Source: Furfurilactobacillus milii (GTDB taxonomy: Bacteria > Bacillota > Bacilli > Lactobacillales > Lactobacillaceae). Taken from it: a stretch of 64,000 nucleotides of DNA. Numbering within the stretch: position 1 is the first letter of the stretch; each line of letters opens with the position of its first letter. This document shows positions 19,360 to 29,019 of the stretch, piece by piece. A model generated the notes under the pieces. That model did no database searches and was not told where the DNA came from. It saw only the letters and a program-made list of their open reading frames with translations. Position numbers and translations under genes: made by a program. The DNA is taken from contig NZ_JAIWJF010000002.1 in NCBI RefSeq assembly GCF_021654115.1, positions 186,001 through 250,000 on the forward strand, read 5' to 3'.

Positions 19360-20118
19360 ATGGCACTACCGATAATGTCTACGGATAACTTACACTTGTT
19401 CTACGGGAAAAAGGAAGCGTTAAAAGGAATCAACCTCGATTTCCAAGAAAAAGGGATTACTGCGCTCATTGGCCCCTCAGGATGTGGTAAATCAACTTTT
19501 CTGCGTTGTTTAAACCGAATGAATGATTTGATTGATGACGTGACCATTACGGGTAACGTGATGTTTAAGAATCAAAATGTTTATGCGCCGGATACAGATA
19601 TCGTGGCTCTTCGTAAGGAGGTTGGCATGGTTTTTCAACAACCTAACCCGTTTCCATTTTCAATTTATGAGAATGTGATTTATGGATTGCGATTGGCCGG
19701 CGTGCGTGATAAACAAGTTCTTGATGAAGCGGTTGAACGTAGTTTACGTCAGGCGGCCATTTGGGATGAAGTGAAGGATGACTTGCACAAAAATGCACTG
19801 GCTTTATCCGGTGGACAGCAGCAACGTGTTTGTATCGCAAGAGTCCTGGCCGTTTCACCGGATGTTTTATTACTAGATGAGCCGACCAGCGCGCTTGACC
19901 CAGTTTCTAGTCATGTGATTGAAGAAACTTTGTTGCAATTACGGTATGATTACACTGTGATTACGGTGACACATAATCTTCAACAGGCATCGCGAATTGC
20001 AGACCGAACTGCTTTTTTCCTTCAAGGGGAACTGATTGAAGTAAGCGATACTAAAAAAATGTTTATGGATCCTCAGAAACAGCAAACACAAGATTATATT
20101 TCCGGTCGTTTCGGCTAA
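19360..20118 (+). CDS. pstB: Phosphate ABC transporter ATPase PstB, second copy
   Basis: A 252-residue ATPase with Walker [11 protein letters not shown]-loop [16 protein letters not shown], signature LSGGQQQR and Walker [14 protein letters not shown]. The ATG at 19360 follows a GGGGAGG site; an in-frame start at 19312 would overlap the preceding pstB by 29 bases and is less likely. It is closer to the typical PstB length than the first copy. Confidence 0.94.
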   Translation: MALPIMSTDNLHLFYGKKEALKGINLDFQEKGITALIGPSGCGKSTFLRCLNRMNDLIDDVTITGNVMFKNQNVYAPDTDIVALRKEVGMVFQQPNPFPFSIYENVIYGLRLAGVRDKQVLDEAVERSLRQAAIWDEVKDDLHKNALALSGGQQQRVCIARVLAVSPDVLLLDEPTSALDPVSSHVIEETLLQLRYDYTVITVTHNLQQASRIADRTAFFLQGELIEVSDTKKMFMDPQKQQTQDYISGRFG

Positions 20119-20159
20119 CCGAAACCGCTTTAGCAAACATTGAAAAAGGAGTTGGCATT

Positions 20160-20846
20160 ATGCGACGGTTGTTTGATGATGAACTGAATGATTTGGATAC
20201 TAGTTTTACAGAAATGGGCATGCTTGTTTCTGAGGCGATTGGGAAAGCCGTGACTTCATTTGTCAATCATGATCGAACGCTCGCCCAGTCAGTCATTGAT
20301 GACGATCATCTAATCAATGATCGTGAAGTCGCACTGGAAAAGAAATCATTTGAAATGATTGCCTTGTATCAGCCGGTGACGACAGACCTAAGGGAAATCG
20401 TGACAATTTTGAAGGCCGTTTCTGACTTGGAACGAATGGGGGATTACGCGCGCAGTATTGCGCATTCAACGATTCGAGTCAAAGGGAACAAGCGAGTTGC
20501 CTCGACGGAACAACATATTTCAGAGATGGGCGCTATCGTTCAACAAATGGTGGCCGATGTACTAGATGCCTATGTAAAAGATGATGATGGACGTGCCCGC
20601 AAGATTGCTGCAGTGGATGCACAGGCTGCGGACTATTATCAGTTAATTTATATGGAAAGTATCGATCAGATGCGGCAAGACCCCGAAGTTGTGATTGGCA
20701 GTACAGACTACCTGTCCGTGGCACAGTTCTTAAAGCGCATTGGCGATTACGTGACCAACATTTGCGAATGGATTGTTTACCTTCAGACAGGGAAAATTGT
20801 TGAATTAAATCCGCGGAATGTCGATTCAGGAACGGAAAATAAATAG
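20160..20846 (+). CDS. phoU: Phosphate transport regulator PhoU
   Basis: A 228-residue all-helical cytoplasmic protein with two PhoU repeats, each with its E/D-rich metal-binding signature (LERMGDYARSIA and LKRIGDYVTNIC). PhoU links the activity of the Pst pump to the PhoR kinase and keeps the regulon off when phosphate is plentiful. It is the last gene of the pst operon, with a strong AAAGGAG site. Confidence 0.95.
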   Translation: MRRLFDDELNDLDTSFTEMGMLVSEAIGKAVTSFVNHDRTLAQSVIDDDHLINDREVALEKKSFEMIALYQPVTTDLREIVTILKAVSDLERMGDYARSIAHSTIRVKGNKRVASTEQHISEMGAIVQQMVADVLDAYVKDDDGRARKIAAVDAQAADYYQLIYMESIDQMRQDPEVVIGSTDYLSVAQFLKRIGDYVTNICEWIVYLQTGKIVELNPRNVDSGTENK

Positions 20847-21044
20847 TTGAACTAGTAATGAATTGATTAAGGGCAGCTTGTCACATTTGAGTGAATTCGC
20901 GTGTTTTCAGGAACGTGAAGAAACGATAATGAGGGTAAGCTGTTTTAGTGTTTATTAAAGGCTTTTGAAAAATTGGTCACGGTGCGCCGTTTGCGATAAA
21001 ATTAGGACATTCAGGTAACACAACAGAAAGCGAGGTAAACCTGC

Positions 21045-21395
21045 TTGAGCAAACGAAAATTGACAAAGTCAGCAACGGATCGTTGGATTGGTGGCGTATT
21101 CGGTGGCATTGGTGAGTATTTGCACATTAATCCAACAATTTTGCGAATAGCTTATATTATTTTGGCTATTGCGATTCCGCCTCACTGGTTGATATCGTTG
21201 TTGGCGGTGGTTCTGTATGGCGTTTTGCTGTGGTTTTTACCAAATGACCATCAGCAGAGTGATGCATCATTTTTTAACTTATTTGGTGACTTATTTAGTG
21301 GTCAGAGTGCCTCACAATCCTCTCGATCACGATCACGCAAACAAATCCATGCCGAAGAACGTGACGTGCATGAAAATAAAGGGGATAAACAATAA
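21045..21395 (+). CDS. PspC domain membrane protein
   Basis: A 116-residue protein with a PspC domain in its first ~65 residues (SATDRWIGGVFGGIGEYLHINPTILRIAYII), one or two membrane segments and a basic C-terminal tail. PspC proteins belong to cell-envelope stress responses (PspC/LiaY type). The start is a TTG at 21045 after a GAGGT site. It begins a tight group with the YvlD-like protein and hprK; PspC and YvlD-like neighbours are common in envelope-stress loci. Confidence 0.85.
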   Translation: MSKRKLTKSATDRWIGGVFGGIGEYLHINPTILRIAYIILAIAIPPHWLISLLAVVLYGVLLWFLPNDHQQSDASFFNLFGDLFSGQSASQSSRSRSRKQIHAEERDVHENKGDKQ

Positions 21396-21397
21396 AA

Positions 21398-21748
21398 ATG
21401 AAGTTTTGGCAACGGATTATTGTCGATGCACTATTATTTATGGCGATTGCCGGATTTTTCCGCAATAGTTTTGCGGTTTCTAGTGTGTGGTACGCGTTGG
21501 TCGCCAGTTTAGTGTTGGCGATTTTAAATGCGGCCATTAAGCCGATCTTGGTGGTATTATCATTACCAATAACATTTTTAACGTTAGGGCTGTTTTCAAT
21601 TGTCATAAACGCACTGATGTTGGAACTGACAAGTTTCTTCGTTGGCGCACAGAATTTCCACATTGCCAACTTTGGTATGGCAATGTTGGCAGCGATTATT
21701 ATGTCCATCTGTAACGCCGTCATTTCTGGGTATTTTAGTAAAGAGTGA
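21398..21748 (+). CDS. YvlD-like / phage holin family 4 membrane protein
   Basis: A 116-residue protein with four predicted membrane segments (ALLFMAIAGFF, ALVASLVLAILNA, ITFLTLGLFSIVINALML, MAMLAAIIMSICNAVISG). The NAAIKPIL and TLGLFSIVINALML stretches are typical of the YvlD/DUF360 family. Function is unknown, although association with PspC suggests membrane stress. It starts two bases after the PspC gene. Confidence 0.85.
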   Translation: MKFWQRIIVDALLFMAIAGFFRNSFAVSSVWYALVASLVLAILNAAIKPILVVLSLPITFLTLGLFSIVINALMLELTSFFVGAQNFHIANFGMAMLAAIIMSICNAVISGYFSKE

Positions 21749-21754
21749 TGATAG

Positions 21755-21798
21755 AAGAGTGATGCCGAAGCTCGGGAAGGTTCGAGCAACAACGTAGA
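21755..21798 (+). repeat. Intergenic repeat arm upstream of hprK
   Basis: The 16-mer AAGAGTGATGCCGAAG here is identical to 15744-15759 in front of the pst-operon pstS. The first ten bases are also repeated in tandem at 21741. The whole arm (GAGTG...CGAGCAACAACGT) resembles the left arm of the long hairpin at 49976. It is probably a small mobile or decayed intergenic repeat. Confidence 0.45.
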
Positions 21799-21821
21799 GA
21801 TATATTTAAGGAGGAGTATTC

Positions 21822-22829
21822 GTGGCAGACAGTGTAACGATACGGGAGCTGGTAGAGAATACCAGGTTAACCGTCTATTATGGTAAAGAGTATCTGGACG
21901 ATCGCCGCATTACGACACCGGACATCTCACGTCCGGGTTTGGAAATGACCGGTTATTTTAACTATTATCCACCGGAACGCATTCAGTTACTGGGGATTAC
22001 AGAAACGTCATTTTCTAAAAAGATGAGTCATGAGGAGTTACTCATGATTATGAGGAAGATGGCAGATCCTCAAACGCCTTGTTTTGTTGTGTCAACTGGA
22101 ATTGAACCACCGGCAGAACTGATTCAGGCGGCAACGGAGCAACATATTCCTGTGTTGGGGTCCAAACAAACGTCATCGCGAATTCTTTCAAATATGTCGA
22201 TTTACTTAAGTGGCGTATTGGCAAAACGGCAATCGATTCACGGTGTGTTAGTTGATATTTATGGCCTTGGGGTTCTTATTACTGGTGACTCAGGTGTTGG
22301 TAAATCTGAAACGGCCTTGGAACTTATCCGTCGTGGACACCGGCTGATTGCGGACGACCGGGTTGATGTTTATCAACAGGATGAACAAACATTAGTTGGT
22401 GAGGCGCCAAAGATTTTAAACCACTTAATGGAAATCCGTGGGATTGGTATTATTGACGTGATGAATTTGTTTGGTGCTGGCGCAGTCAGAAGTCAGGCTA
22501 AGATTCAACTGATTGTCCATTTGCAAAACTGGACGCCTGATGCTCAATTTGATCGTTTGGGCAACGCAGATGATGAGCGCCAAATCTTCGACGTTCAGGT
22601 ACCGATGATTTCAATTCCGGTTAAGACAGGTCGTAACTTAGCCATCATTATTGAATCTGCCGCGATGAACTTCCGTGCTCGCTCTATGGGGTATGATGCG
22701 ACAAAGACATTCGACGATAATTTAAACAGTTTGATTCAGGAAAACTCCAAACGTGATGAAGCTGCTGAGGCAGCAAATGAAGCAAAGACGACCGATGATA
22801 GTACATCGGCCACTAAGGGTAAGGATTAA
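21822..22829 (+). CDS. hprK: HPr kinase/phosphorylase
   Basis: HprK phosphorylates and dephosphorylates Ser46 of HPr in response to fructose-1,6-bisphosphate and phosphate, and so controls CcpA-dependent catabolite repression. The 335-residue protein starts with GTG 21822 behind GGAGGAG. Walker A (GDSGVGKS, ~156-163) and the HprK signature (EIRGIGIIDVMNLFGAGAV) are present. A charged low-complexity tail ends the protein. It is followed at once by lgt, the standard order in Firmicutes. Confidence 0.97.
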   Translation: MADSVTIRELVENTRLTVYYGKEYLDDRRITTPDISRPGLEMTGYFNYYPPERIQLLGITETSFSKKMSHEELLMIMRKMADPQTPCFVVSTGIEPPAELIQAATEQHIPVLGSKQTSSRILSNMSIYLSGVLAKRQSIHGVLVDIYGLGVLITGDSGVGKSETALELIRRGHRLIADDRVDVYQQDEQTLVGEAPKILNHLMEIRGIGIIDVMNLFGAGAVRSQAKIQLIVHLQNWTPDAQFDRLGNADDERQIFDVQVPMISIPVKTGRNLAIIIESAAMNFRARSMGYDATKTFDDNLNSLIQENSKRDEAAEAANEAKTTDDSTSATKGKD

Positions 22830-22832
22830 AGC

Positions 22833-23669
22833 ATGGCGTTTACTTCACTTGTTGGGGCATTGAACCCAATCGCACTGCATTTAGGACCCATTGAGGTTCA
22901 TTGGTATGGCGTCATTATTACCACCGGTGTTTTCATTGCGTTATGGTTGTCTGTTCGTGAAGCCCGTAGACGTCAGATCAATCCTGATGATCTATATGAT
23001 TTCTTGCTCTGGGCATTACCGGTTGCGCTGATTTCTGCGCGTATCTATTATGTTGTTTTTCAATGGTCTTATTATCAACATCATTTAGATCAGATCATTG
23101 CCATCTGGGATGGTGGTATTGCGATTTATGGTTCACTCATTGGTGCCATTATTGTGGTGATTCTATTTACCAGCTGGCGTAAAATTCCGACATTTCTGTT
23201 TCTGGACGTATTAGCACCGACCGTGATTATGGCGCAAGGGATTGGTCGATGGGGCAACTTTATGAACCAAGAGGCTTTTGGTAAAATAACCACGTTGGCA
23301 CATCTGCATGCCTTGCATTTACCACAGTTTATCATCACACAAATGAACATTGGCGGCGTTTATCGTACACCGACATTCCTGTATGAATCCGTATGGGACA
23401 TCGCCGGTTTTATCTTTCTGTTAGCTACGCGTCACATTAAGGGGTTGTATTTGCGTGGCGAGGTGTTCTTTATTTATGTAGCATGGTATGCGTTTGGTCG
23501 GTTTTTCGTGGAAGGTATGCGGACTGATAGCTTAATGTTAGGCCCAGCACGCGTATCACAATGGCTGTCCGTTGTTCTCTTTGTTGGTGCTTGGGTGTGG
23601 TTGATTATTCGGCGTCGACAGCATAATGTACCATCTTATTTATCAGGAATGACGGTTACAAAGAAATAA
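22833..23669 (+). CDS. lgt: Prolipoprotein diacylglyceryl transferase
   Basis: Adds diacylglycerol to the lipobox cysteine of prelipoproteins such as the PstS at 5061. The 278-residue protein has about seven membrane segments and the conserved signature GRWGNFMNQEAFG. It starts 3 bases after hprK and is followed by gpsA. Confidence 0.96.
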   Translation: MAFTSLVGALNPIALHLGPIEVHWYGVIITTGVFIALWLSVREARRRQINPDDLYDFLLWALPVALISARIYYVVFQWSYYQHHLDQIIAIWDGGIAIYGSLIGAIIVVILFTSWRKIPTFLFLDVLAPTVIMAQGIGRWGNFMNQEAFGKITTLAHLHALHLPQFIITQMNIGGVYRTPTFLYESVWDIAGFIFLLATRHIKGLYLRGEVFFIYVAWYAFGRFFVEGMRTDSLMLGPARVSQWLSVVLFVGAWVWLIIRRRQHNVPSYLSGMTVTKK

Positions 23670-23700
23670 CTCATGTTCGCAATAAATTGAGGAGAAACTA

Positions 23701-24717
23701 ATGACAACAAAAATTGCAGTGTTGGGCGCTGGATCTTGGGGCAGTGTGCTGGCAAACTTATTGACGGAAAATGGCCAAACAGTTGCTCTGTGGTCTCATA
23801 AAGCCAGCCAGGTGGAAGAAATGAATCAACACCACACAAACCAAGCGTATATGCCAGGTTTTGAATACCAACATAATCTGATGGTGACTGATGATATGGC
23901 TGAAGCAATCAAGGATGCATCTGTTGTCCTGTTTGTTGTACCAACGAAGGCAATTCGTGAGGTCAGTGCGCAGGCTGCTAAATTATTAATTGCTAATCAT
24001 CAAAAGGTAACAATTGTGCACGCAATCAAAGGGCTGGAACAAGAAACATATAAACGGGTCTCAGAAATGTTAACGGAAGAGATTCCGTCTGCTAATCGAG
24101 ATGCGGTTGTTGTTCTGTCTGGTCCTAGTCATGCCGAAGATGTTGCGAAAAAGGATATTACGTTGATAACAGCCGCATCATTAAATGAGGATGCGGCGAG
24201 AAAAGTACAAAAACTCTTTATGAATTCATATTTTAGGGTTTATACTAATACGGATGTGATTGGTGCTGAATTTGGTGCCGCCTTAAAGAACATTATTGCT
24301 ATTGGTGCCGGTGCTTTACATGGACTGGGATATGGCGATAATGCGAAGGCTGCATTAATGACCCGTGGCTTAGCTGAAATAAGTCGATTAGGTCAATCGT
24401 TTGGTGCTAATCCGTTAACGTTTATCGGTCTTTCCGGTGTCGGTGATTTAATTGTAACGGCGACAAGTTCAAATTCACGCAATTGGCGTGCGGGAAATGA
24501 ACTTGGTCAAGGTAAATCGTTACAAGAAGTCATTGATACCATGGGCATGGTAATTGAAGGTGTGGCTACCACAAAGGCGGCCCACGAACTAGCCATTAAA
24601 CGCCATGTTGATATGCCAATAACTGACGCCATTTATGACGTTCTTTACAACGGGGCCGAAGTTCGCTCAGTCATTACCGGATTGATGCAACGTGAAGGTC
24701 GCGCTGAAATTGGTTAG
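23701..24717 (+). CDS. gpsA: Glycerol-3-phosphate dehydrogenase (NAD(P)+)
   Basis: Makes sn-glycerol-3-phosphate from dihydroxyacetone phosphate for phospholipid synthesis. The 338-residue protein has a Rossmann motif at the N-terminus (VLGAGSWGSVLA), FVVPTKAIR, and the substrate region GAALKNIIAIGAGALHGLGYG. AGGAGA lies before the ATG. It closes the hprK-lgt-gpsA run. Confidence 0.96.
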   Translation: MTTKIAVLGAGSWGSVLANLLTENGQTVALWSHKASQVEEMNQHHTNQAYMPGFEYQHNLMVTDDMAEAIKDASVVLFVVPTKAIREVSAQAAKLLIANHQKVTIVHAIKGLEQETYKRVSEMLTEEIPSANRDAVVVLSGPSHAEDVAKKDITLITAASLNEDAARKVQKLFMNSYFRVYTNTDVIGAEFGAALKNIIAIGAGALHGLGYGDNAKAALMTRGLAEISRLGQSFGANPLTFIGLSGVGDLIVTATSSNSRNWRAGNELGQGKSLQEVIDTMGMVIEGVATTKAAHELAIKRHVDMPITDAIYDVLYNGAEVRSVITGLMQREGRAEIG

Positions 24718-24784
24718 CAAGTTGGTTATGGTTGGGGTAAAGTAGACCACGTTATCGTGGGAAAAACGAAAGGAATTTGTTGTT

Positions 24785-25672
24785 ATGCAAAAAGTTAGAA
24801 AGGCCATTATCCCTGCAGCGGGTTATGGCACGCGTTTTTTACCAGAAACTAAGGCAATCGCCAAAGAAATGTTGCCGATCGTTGATAAACCAACGATTCA
24901 ATTTATTGTTGAAGAAGCCCACAAGGCCGGCATCGAGGAAATCTGTGTCGTAACGGGACGTGGCAAACGTTCTATTGAAGACCACTTTGATTCAGCCCCA
25001 GAATTGGAAGCTGATTTAGCAAGTAAGGGTAAGGACGCTATGTTGCATGCCGTCCAATCAAGTAACGACAGCAACCTTTACTTCATTCGTCAAAGCCACA
25101 TGCGTGGTTTAGGTGACGCTGTATTAACAGCAAAAGACTTTATCGGTGATGAACCATTTGTTGTCTTACTTGGTGATGACTTGATGGAAGACAAGGTTAC
25201 TTTAACGAAGCAACTGATCAACCGTTATGAAGAAACTGGTGATTCAACTCTGGCCGTTATGCGTGTTCCTCATGAAGAAACGAACAAGTATGGCGTGATC
25301 AACCCAGCCAAGGAAGTTTCTGATGGTTTATACCAAGTTAAGAGCTTTGTTGAAAAGCCTAAACCAGAAGACGCTCCTTCTGACTTGGCCATCATTGGTC
25401 GTTACTTATTGACACCTGAAATTTTTGAAGCTTTGGAACAAACACCTTATGGTAAAGGCGATGAACTTCAATTAACAGATGCCATTGACTTGCTGAACAA
25501 GAAGCAACATGTTTACGCTCACGAATTTAAAGGTGACCGTTATGATGTTGGGTACAAGTTTGGTTTGATCAAGACAAACATTGAATTTGGTTTGCGTCAC
25601 CCTGACGTGAAGGACGAACTTCGCGACTACGTGCTTCAGTTGGCTGACGAAATTAAAGCTAACACAAAATAA
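24785..25672 (+). CDS. galU: UTP-glucose-1-phosphate uridylyltransferase
   Basis: Produces UDP-glucose for cell-wall polymers, glycolipids and galactose metabolism. The 295-residue protein begins with the nucleotidyltransferase motif [20 protein letters not shown] and has VEKP and GRY...LTPEIF segments typical of GalU. With pgm at 26953 it forms the route from glucose-6-phosphate to UDP-glucose. It ends at a strong terminator. Confidence 0.96.
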   Translation: MQKVRKAIIPAAGYGTRFLPETKAIAKEMLPIVDKPTIQFIVEEAHKAGIEEICVVTGRGKRSIEDHFDSAPELEADLASKGKDAMLHAVQSSNDSNLYFIRQSHMRGLGDAVLTAKDFIGDEPFVVLLGDDLMEDKVTLTKQLINRYEETGDSTLAVMRVPHEETNKYGVINPAKEVSDGLYQVKSFVEKPKPEDAPSDLAIIGRYLLTPEIFEALEQTPYGKGDELQLTDAIDLLNKKQHVYAHEFKGDRYDVGYKFGLIKTNIEFGLRHPDVKDELRDYVLQLADEIKANTK

Positions 25673-25681
25673 TGAACACAC

Positions 25682-25722
25682 AAACGTGCTGACGCTGGGT
25701 TAATCGGGTCAGCACGTTTTTA
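25682..25722 (+). terminator. Terminator of galU
   Basis: A 12-bp stem AAACGTGCTGAC/GTCAGCACGTTT (25682-25693, 25708-25719) followed by T residues. Confidence 0.9.
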
Positions 25723-25817
25723 CCTCTGGGGGTATAAGCAAAAGACTTGTATTACTTACAAAAAGATAGTAGACTGTGTCCATTGATAAATTGTTAGGCG
25801 GTAGGAGGAAAGTCGAT

Positions 25818-26759
25818 ATGGCAACAAACTATGATGTGATTGTAATCGGTGCTGGCCCTGGTGGAATGACGGCAGCATTGTATGCTTCACGGGCAAACTT
25901 GTCAGTGTTGCTATTGGATCGCGGAATTTATGGCGGTCAAATGAACAATACTGCCGCAATTGAAAACTATCCGGGTTTTAAATCTATTCAAGGACCTGAT
26001 TTAGCTAGCGCCATGTATGAAGGTGCCACGCAGTTTGGCGCTGAGTATGGTTATGGTGCTGTGGAAAAGATTGTCGACAATGGCGATACTAAAACTGTAA
26101 CTACAGACACTGATGAATACACTGCTAAGGCGGTCGTTATTGGGACGGGTTCTCAATATCGTAAGCTTGGTGTGCCAGGGGAAACTGAATTTTCAGGCCG
26201 TGGTGTTTCCTACTGTGCTGTATGTGATGGGGCTTTCTTCCGCAATAAACACGTCGTTGTTGTTGGCGGTGGGGATAGTGCCATTGAAGAGGGAATTTAT
26301 CTGACTCAGTTGGCTGATAAGGTGACTGTTGTTCATCGTCGCGATCAGTTACGGGCCCAGAAAGTGGCTCAGGATCGGGCATTTGCTAACGAGAAGATGG
26401 ACTTTGTTTGGAACACGGAAGTCACTAAAATTGTTGGCGACGATATGAAAGTCACCGGCGTTGAATTGAAGAATAACCAAACCGGTGAAACCAGTACAAT
26501 GGCTGCCGATGGCGTCTTCATTTATGTTGGTAACGTGCCGATGACAGAACCGTTTGCTGGTCTTGGCGTTACAAACGAAGTTGGCTGGATTCCAACTGAT
26601 GACAAGATGCGGACCAGTGTTCCTGGTGTCTTTGCTATTGGCGATGTTCGCGAAAAGGACTTACGCCAGATTACCACTGCTGTCGGTGACGGCGGTATTG
26701 CTGGCCAACAGGTTTTCCAATATTTGGAGGATTTAAAGGCCAAAGCTGCGGTTAATTAA
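25818..26759 (+). CDS. trxB: Thioredoxin-disulfide reductase
   Basis: A flavoenzyme that reduces thioredoxin with NADPH. The 313-residue protein starts at ATG 25818, behind GGAGGAAAG; an upstream in-frame start at 25776 lacks a site. The FAD motif GAGPGGMTAALYASRA, the redox-active C133-A-V-C136 (SYCAVCDG), the NADPH motif GGGDSAIEEG and the C-terminal FAIGDVR segment are all present. Single-gene unit between two terminators. Confidence 0.97.
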   Translation: MATNYDVIVIGAGPGGMTAALYASRANLSVLLLDRGIYGGQMNNTAAIENYPGFKSIQGPDLASAMYEGATQFGAEYGYGAVEKIVDNGDTKTVTTDTDEYTAKAVVIGTGSQYRKLGVPGETEFSGRGVSYCAVCDGAFFRNKHVVVVGGGDSAIEEGIYLTQLADKVTVVHRRDQLRAQKVAQDRAFANEKMDFVWNTEVTKIVGDDMKVTGVELKNNQTGETSTMAADGVFIYVGNVPMTEPFAGLGVTNEVGWIPTDDKMRTSVPGVFAIGDVREKDLRQITTAVGDGGIAGQQVFQYLEDLKAKAAVN

Positions 26760-26785
26760 ATATTTGATTTTAAGTGAACAATCGG

Positions 26786-26846
26786 AGCGTGCTTCATTCA
26801 GAAGGTTGCAGAATTGCAATTTTTTGTGTGAAGCACGCTTTTTTTA
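26786..26846 (+). terminator. Terminator of trxB
   Basis: Outer stem AGCGTGCTTCA/TGAAGCACGCT (26786-26796, 26829-26839) encloses a small TTGCA/TGCAA hairpin and ends in seven T residues. Confidence 0.9.
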
Positions 26847-26952
26847 TTTATTTTGACTGATAAAGCCTGATGAACGGGCGGCGTAAACAATATGAATGCG
26901 GTATACTTAACGTATATTTGTGACTTTGGTCTAGATGAATGGAGATGCAACT

Positions 26953-28680
26953 GTGGATTGGAAAGATACTTACCAGGTTTGGAATAATCAAGAGAACCTG
27001 GAAACAAGTTTGAAGACAGAATTAACAGCTTTAAAGGGTAATGATGAGGCATTGGAAGATGCCTTCTATCAGCCAATGAGTTTTGGTACTGCGGGGATGC
27101 GTGGTGTCATGGGACCTGGGATCAACCGAATGAACATCTATACGGTGCGCCAGGCCACAGAAGGTTTAGCTACATATATGGATACATTGGGCGATGATGT
27201 GAAGCAACGTGGTGTTGCCATTAGTTTTGACTCTCGTCATCACTCAACTGAGTTTGCCCACGAGGCCGCAAAAGTTTTAGGCCAACACGGCATCAGGAGT
27301 TTTGTGTTCGAAGGCTTACGACCAACACCAGAATTGTCCTTTACGGTTCGTCATTTAAAGACGTTTGCCGGCATTATGATTACTGCAAGTCATAACCCAA
27401 AGCAGTTCAACGGTTACAAGATTTACGGTGAAGATGGTGCGCAAATGCCACCGAAGGACTCTGATTTAATCACGAGTTACATTCGCAAGGTAACTGATTT
27501 GTTTGCTATCCAAACTGCCGATGAAGCTGAATTAAAGGCTAACGGGTTGGAAACGATTATCGGTGAAGACGTGGATAAGGCTTACTTGGATAACGTCGCC
27601 ACTGTCACAGTTGATCATGATTTGGCCGCTGAGGAAGGGAAGGACATGACCTTCGTCTTCACACCACTTCACGGTACTGGACGGATGCCTGGTGAACGTG
27701 CGTTACGCAATGCTGGTTTTAAAAACTTCATCACGGTACCAGAACAGGCTGAGCCAGACGGTGACTTTCCAACGGTTAAGTTCCCCAACCCAGAATTTTC
27801 CGAAGCTTTCGATTTAGCAATTAAATTGGGTAAAGAAAAGAATGCGGATGTACTGATTGCAACAGATCCAGATGCTGATCGTTTGGGAACAGCAGTGCGT
27901 TTGCCAAATGGTGACTATCAATTATTGACCGGTAACCAAATCGCCGCATTGATGTTGCATTATATTTTGGAAGCAAACAAAAATGCCGGCACATTGCCTG
28001 CTAATGCGGTGGCTGTTAAGTCGATCGTCTCAACTGAGTTTGCCACCAAGATTGCCGAAAGTTACCACGTTGGCATGATTAATGTGCTGACTGGTTTCAA
28101 GTTTATCGCTGAACAGATCCAAAACTTCCAGGATACAAACAGTCACACATTTATGTTTGGTTTTGAAGAGAGTTACGGCTATCTGATTAAGCCATTTGTT
28201 CGTGATAAGGATGCCATTCAAGCATTAACGTTGCTGGCTGAAATTGCTGCTTACTATCGTAAACAAGGAAAGACATTATACGATGGCTTGGAAGGCTTAT
28301 ACAAGCAATACGGTTACTTCCGTGAGCAAACGATTCAACAAACCTTTGAAGGTATTGAAGGGCCAAAGAAGATCGAAGCGATCATTCAGAAGTTCCGTCA
28401 GGCTGCCCCAAAGAGTTTCGCTGGTTACGATGTGACAGCTGTCGATGACATTGCTAAGGGCACAAAGACCTTTACGGATGGTCACGTTGAACAACTGGAC
28501 CTACCACATGCTGAAGTGTTGAAGTACTGGTTAACGGATGGTACGTGGATTGCTGTTCGTCCTTCAGGAACTGAACCAAAAATCAAGTTCTACATTGGTA
28601 CGAACGGGACCACTTTGGATGAAGCAAACGACAAATTAAAAAAGTTTGCTGATGACATCAATGCTTTTGTAGCCGACTAG
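26953..28680 (+). CDS. pgm: Alpha-phosphoglucomutase / phosphomannomutase family
   Basis: Interconverts glucose-6-phosphate and glucose-1-phosphate, feeding GalU. About 575 residues, the long PgcA-type length. The phosphoserine loop TASHNP (Ser146), the metal-binding DPDADRLG, the sugar-binding GFEESYGYL and the phosphate-binding RPSGTEPKIKFY motifs are all present. The GTG at 26953 preceded by GGAG at suitable distance is preferred to the ATG at 26935, which has no site and would place that GGAG inside the gene. Confidence 0.94.
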   Translation: MDWKDTYQVWNNQENLETSLKTELTALKGNDEALEDAFYQPMSFGTAGMRGVMGPGINRMNIYTVRQATEGLATYMDTLGDDVKQRGVAISFDSRHHSTEFAHEAAKVLGQHGIRSFVFEGLRPTPELSFTVRHLKTFAGIMITASHNPKQFNGYKIYGEDGAQMPPKDSDLITSYIRKVTDLFAIQTADEAELKANGLETIIGEDVDKAYLDNVATVTVDHDLAAEEGKDMTFVFTPLHGTGRMPGERALRNAGFKNFITVPEQAEPDGDFPTVKFPNPEFSEAFDLAIKLGKEKNADVLIATDPDADRLGTAVRLPNGDYQLLTGNQIAALMLHYILEANKNAGTLPANAVAVKSIVSTEFATKIAESYHVGMINVLTGFKFIAEQIQNFQDTNSHTFMFGFEESYGYLIKPFVRDKDAIQALTLLAEIAAYYRKQGKTLYDGLEGLYKQYGYFREQTIQQTFEGIEGPKKIEAIIQKFRQAAPKSFAGYDVTAVDDIAKGTKTFTDGHVEQLDLPHAEVLKYWLTDGTWIAVRPSGTEPKIKFYIGTNGTTLDEANDKLKKFADDINAFVAD

Positions 28681-28716
28681 TTTTGCTCGATACAAACTTT
28701 GACAATGAATAAAAAG

Positions 28717-28770
28717 AACGTGTGCACGATTGGCGGGATAAGAGATCTCGTTAACGTGGACGCGTTTTTT
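28717..28770 (+). terminator. Terminator of pgm
   Basis: A 12-position stem AACGTGTGCACG/CGTGGACGCGTT (one mismatch, one G-U) with a long loop, followed by TTTTTT. Confidence 0.75.
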
Positions 28771-28817
28771 GTAGTGAATGAATGCATATTTTTAACCGAA
28801 AATGTGCATATCTCGTG

Positions 28818-28843
28818 CGAAAGTATGTTCGGTATGCTAGAAT
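28818..28843 (+). promoter_or_regulatory. LexA/DinR-like box overlapping the uvrB promoter
   Basis: CGAAAGTATGTTCG (28818-28831) differs by one base from the Gram-positive SOS consensus CGAACNNNNGTTCG. It covers the -35 region of a promoter whose -10 is TAGAAT (28838-28843). Repression of uvrBA by LexA and release on DNA damage are therefore inferred. Confidence 0.7.
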
Positions 28844-28858
28844 AGTTACGCTAAGTTG

Positions 28859-28939
28859 ACGGGTTCAGAACAGCAATATGGTCGCAATGAATGACTTAAG
28901 CGAATCGAGCCGACCAGTGCAGTCATGAACCTGTTTTTT
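28859..28939 (+). ncRNA. Terminated leader or small RNA before uvrB
   Basis: Starting ~15 bases after the LexA-controlled -10 box, ACGGGTTCA (28859-28867) pairs with TGAACCTGT (28926-28934) and is followed by TTTTTT, a terminator. Inside lies a second stem TGGTCG/CGACCA (28879-28884, 28911-28916). Transcripts from this promoter would often stop ~80 bases before the uvrB start codon, giving either a ~90-nt damage-induced RNA or an attenuated leader. No reading frame or known riboswitch motif was recognised. Confidence 0.5.
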
Positions 28940-29019
28940 AAATCGTGTTGATGATGGTTTATCACTTGCCATCACAATAATTAGACCATGTAAATGAACT
29001 AGGGGAGGTAACGTCTGGC

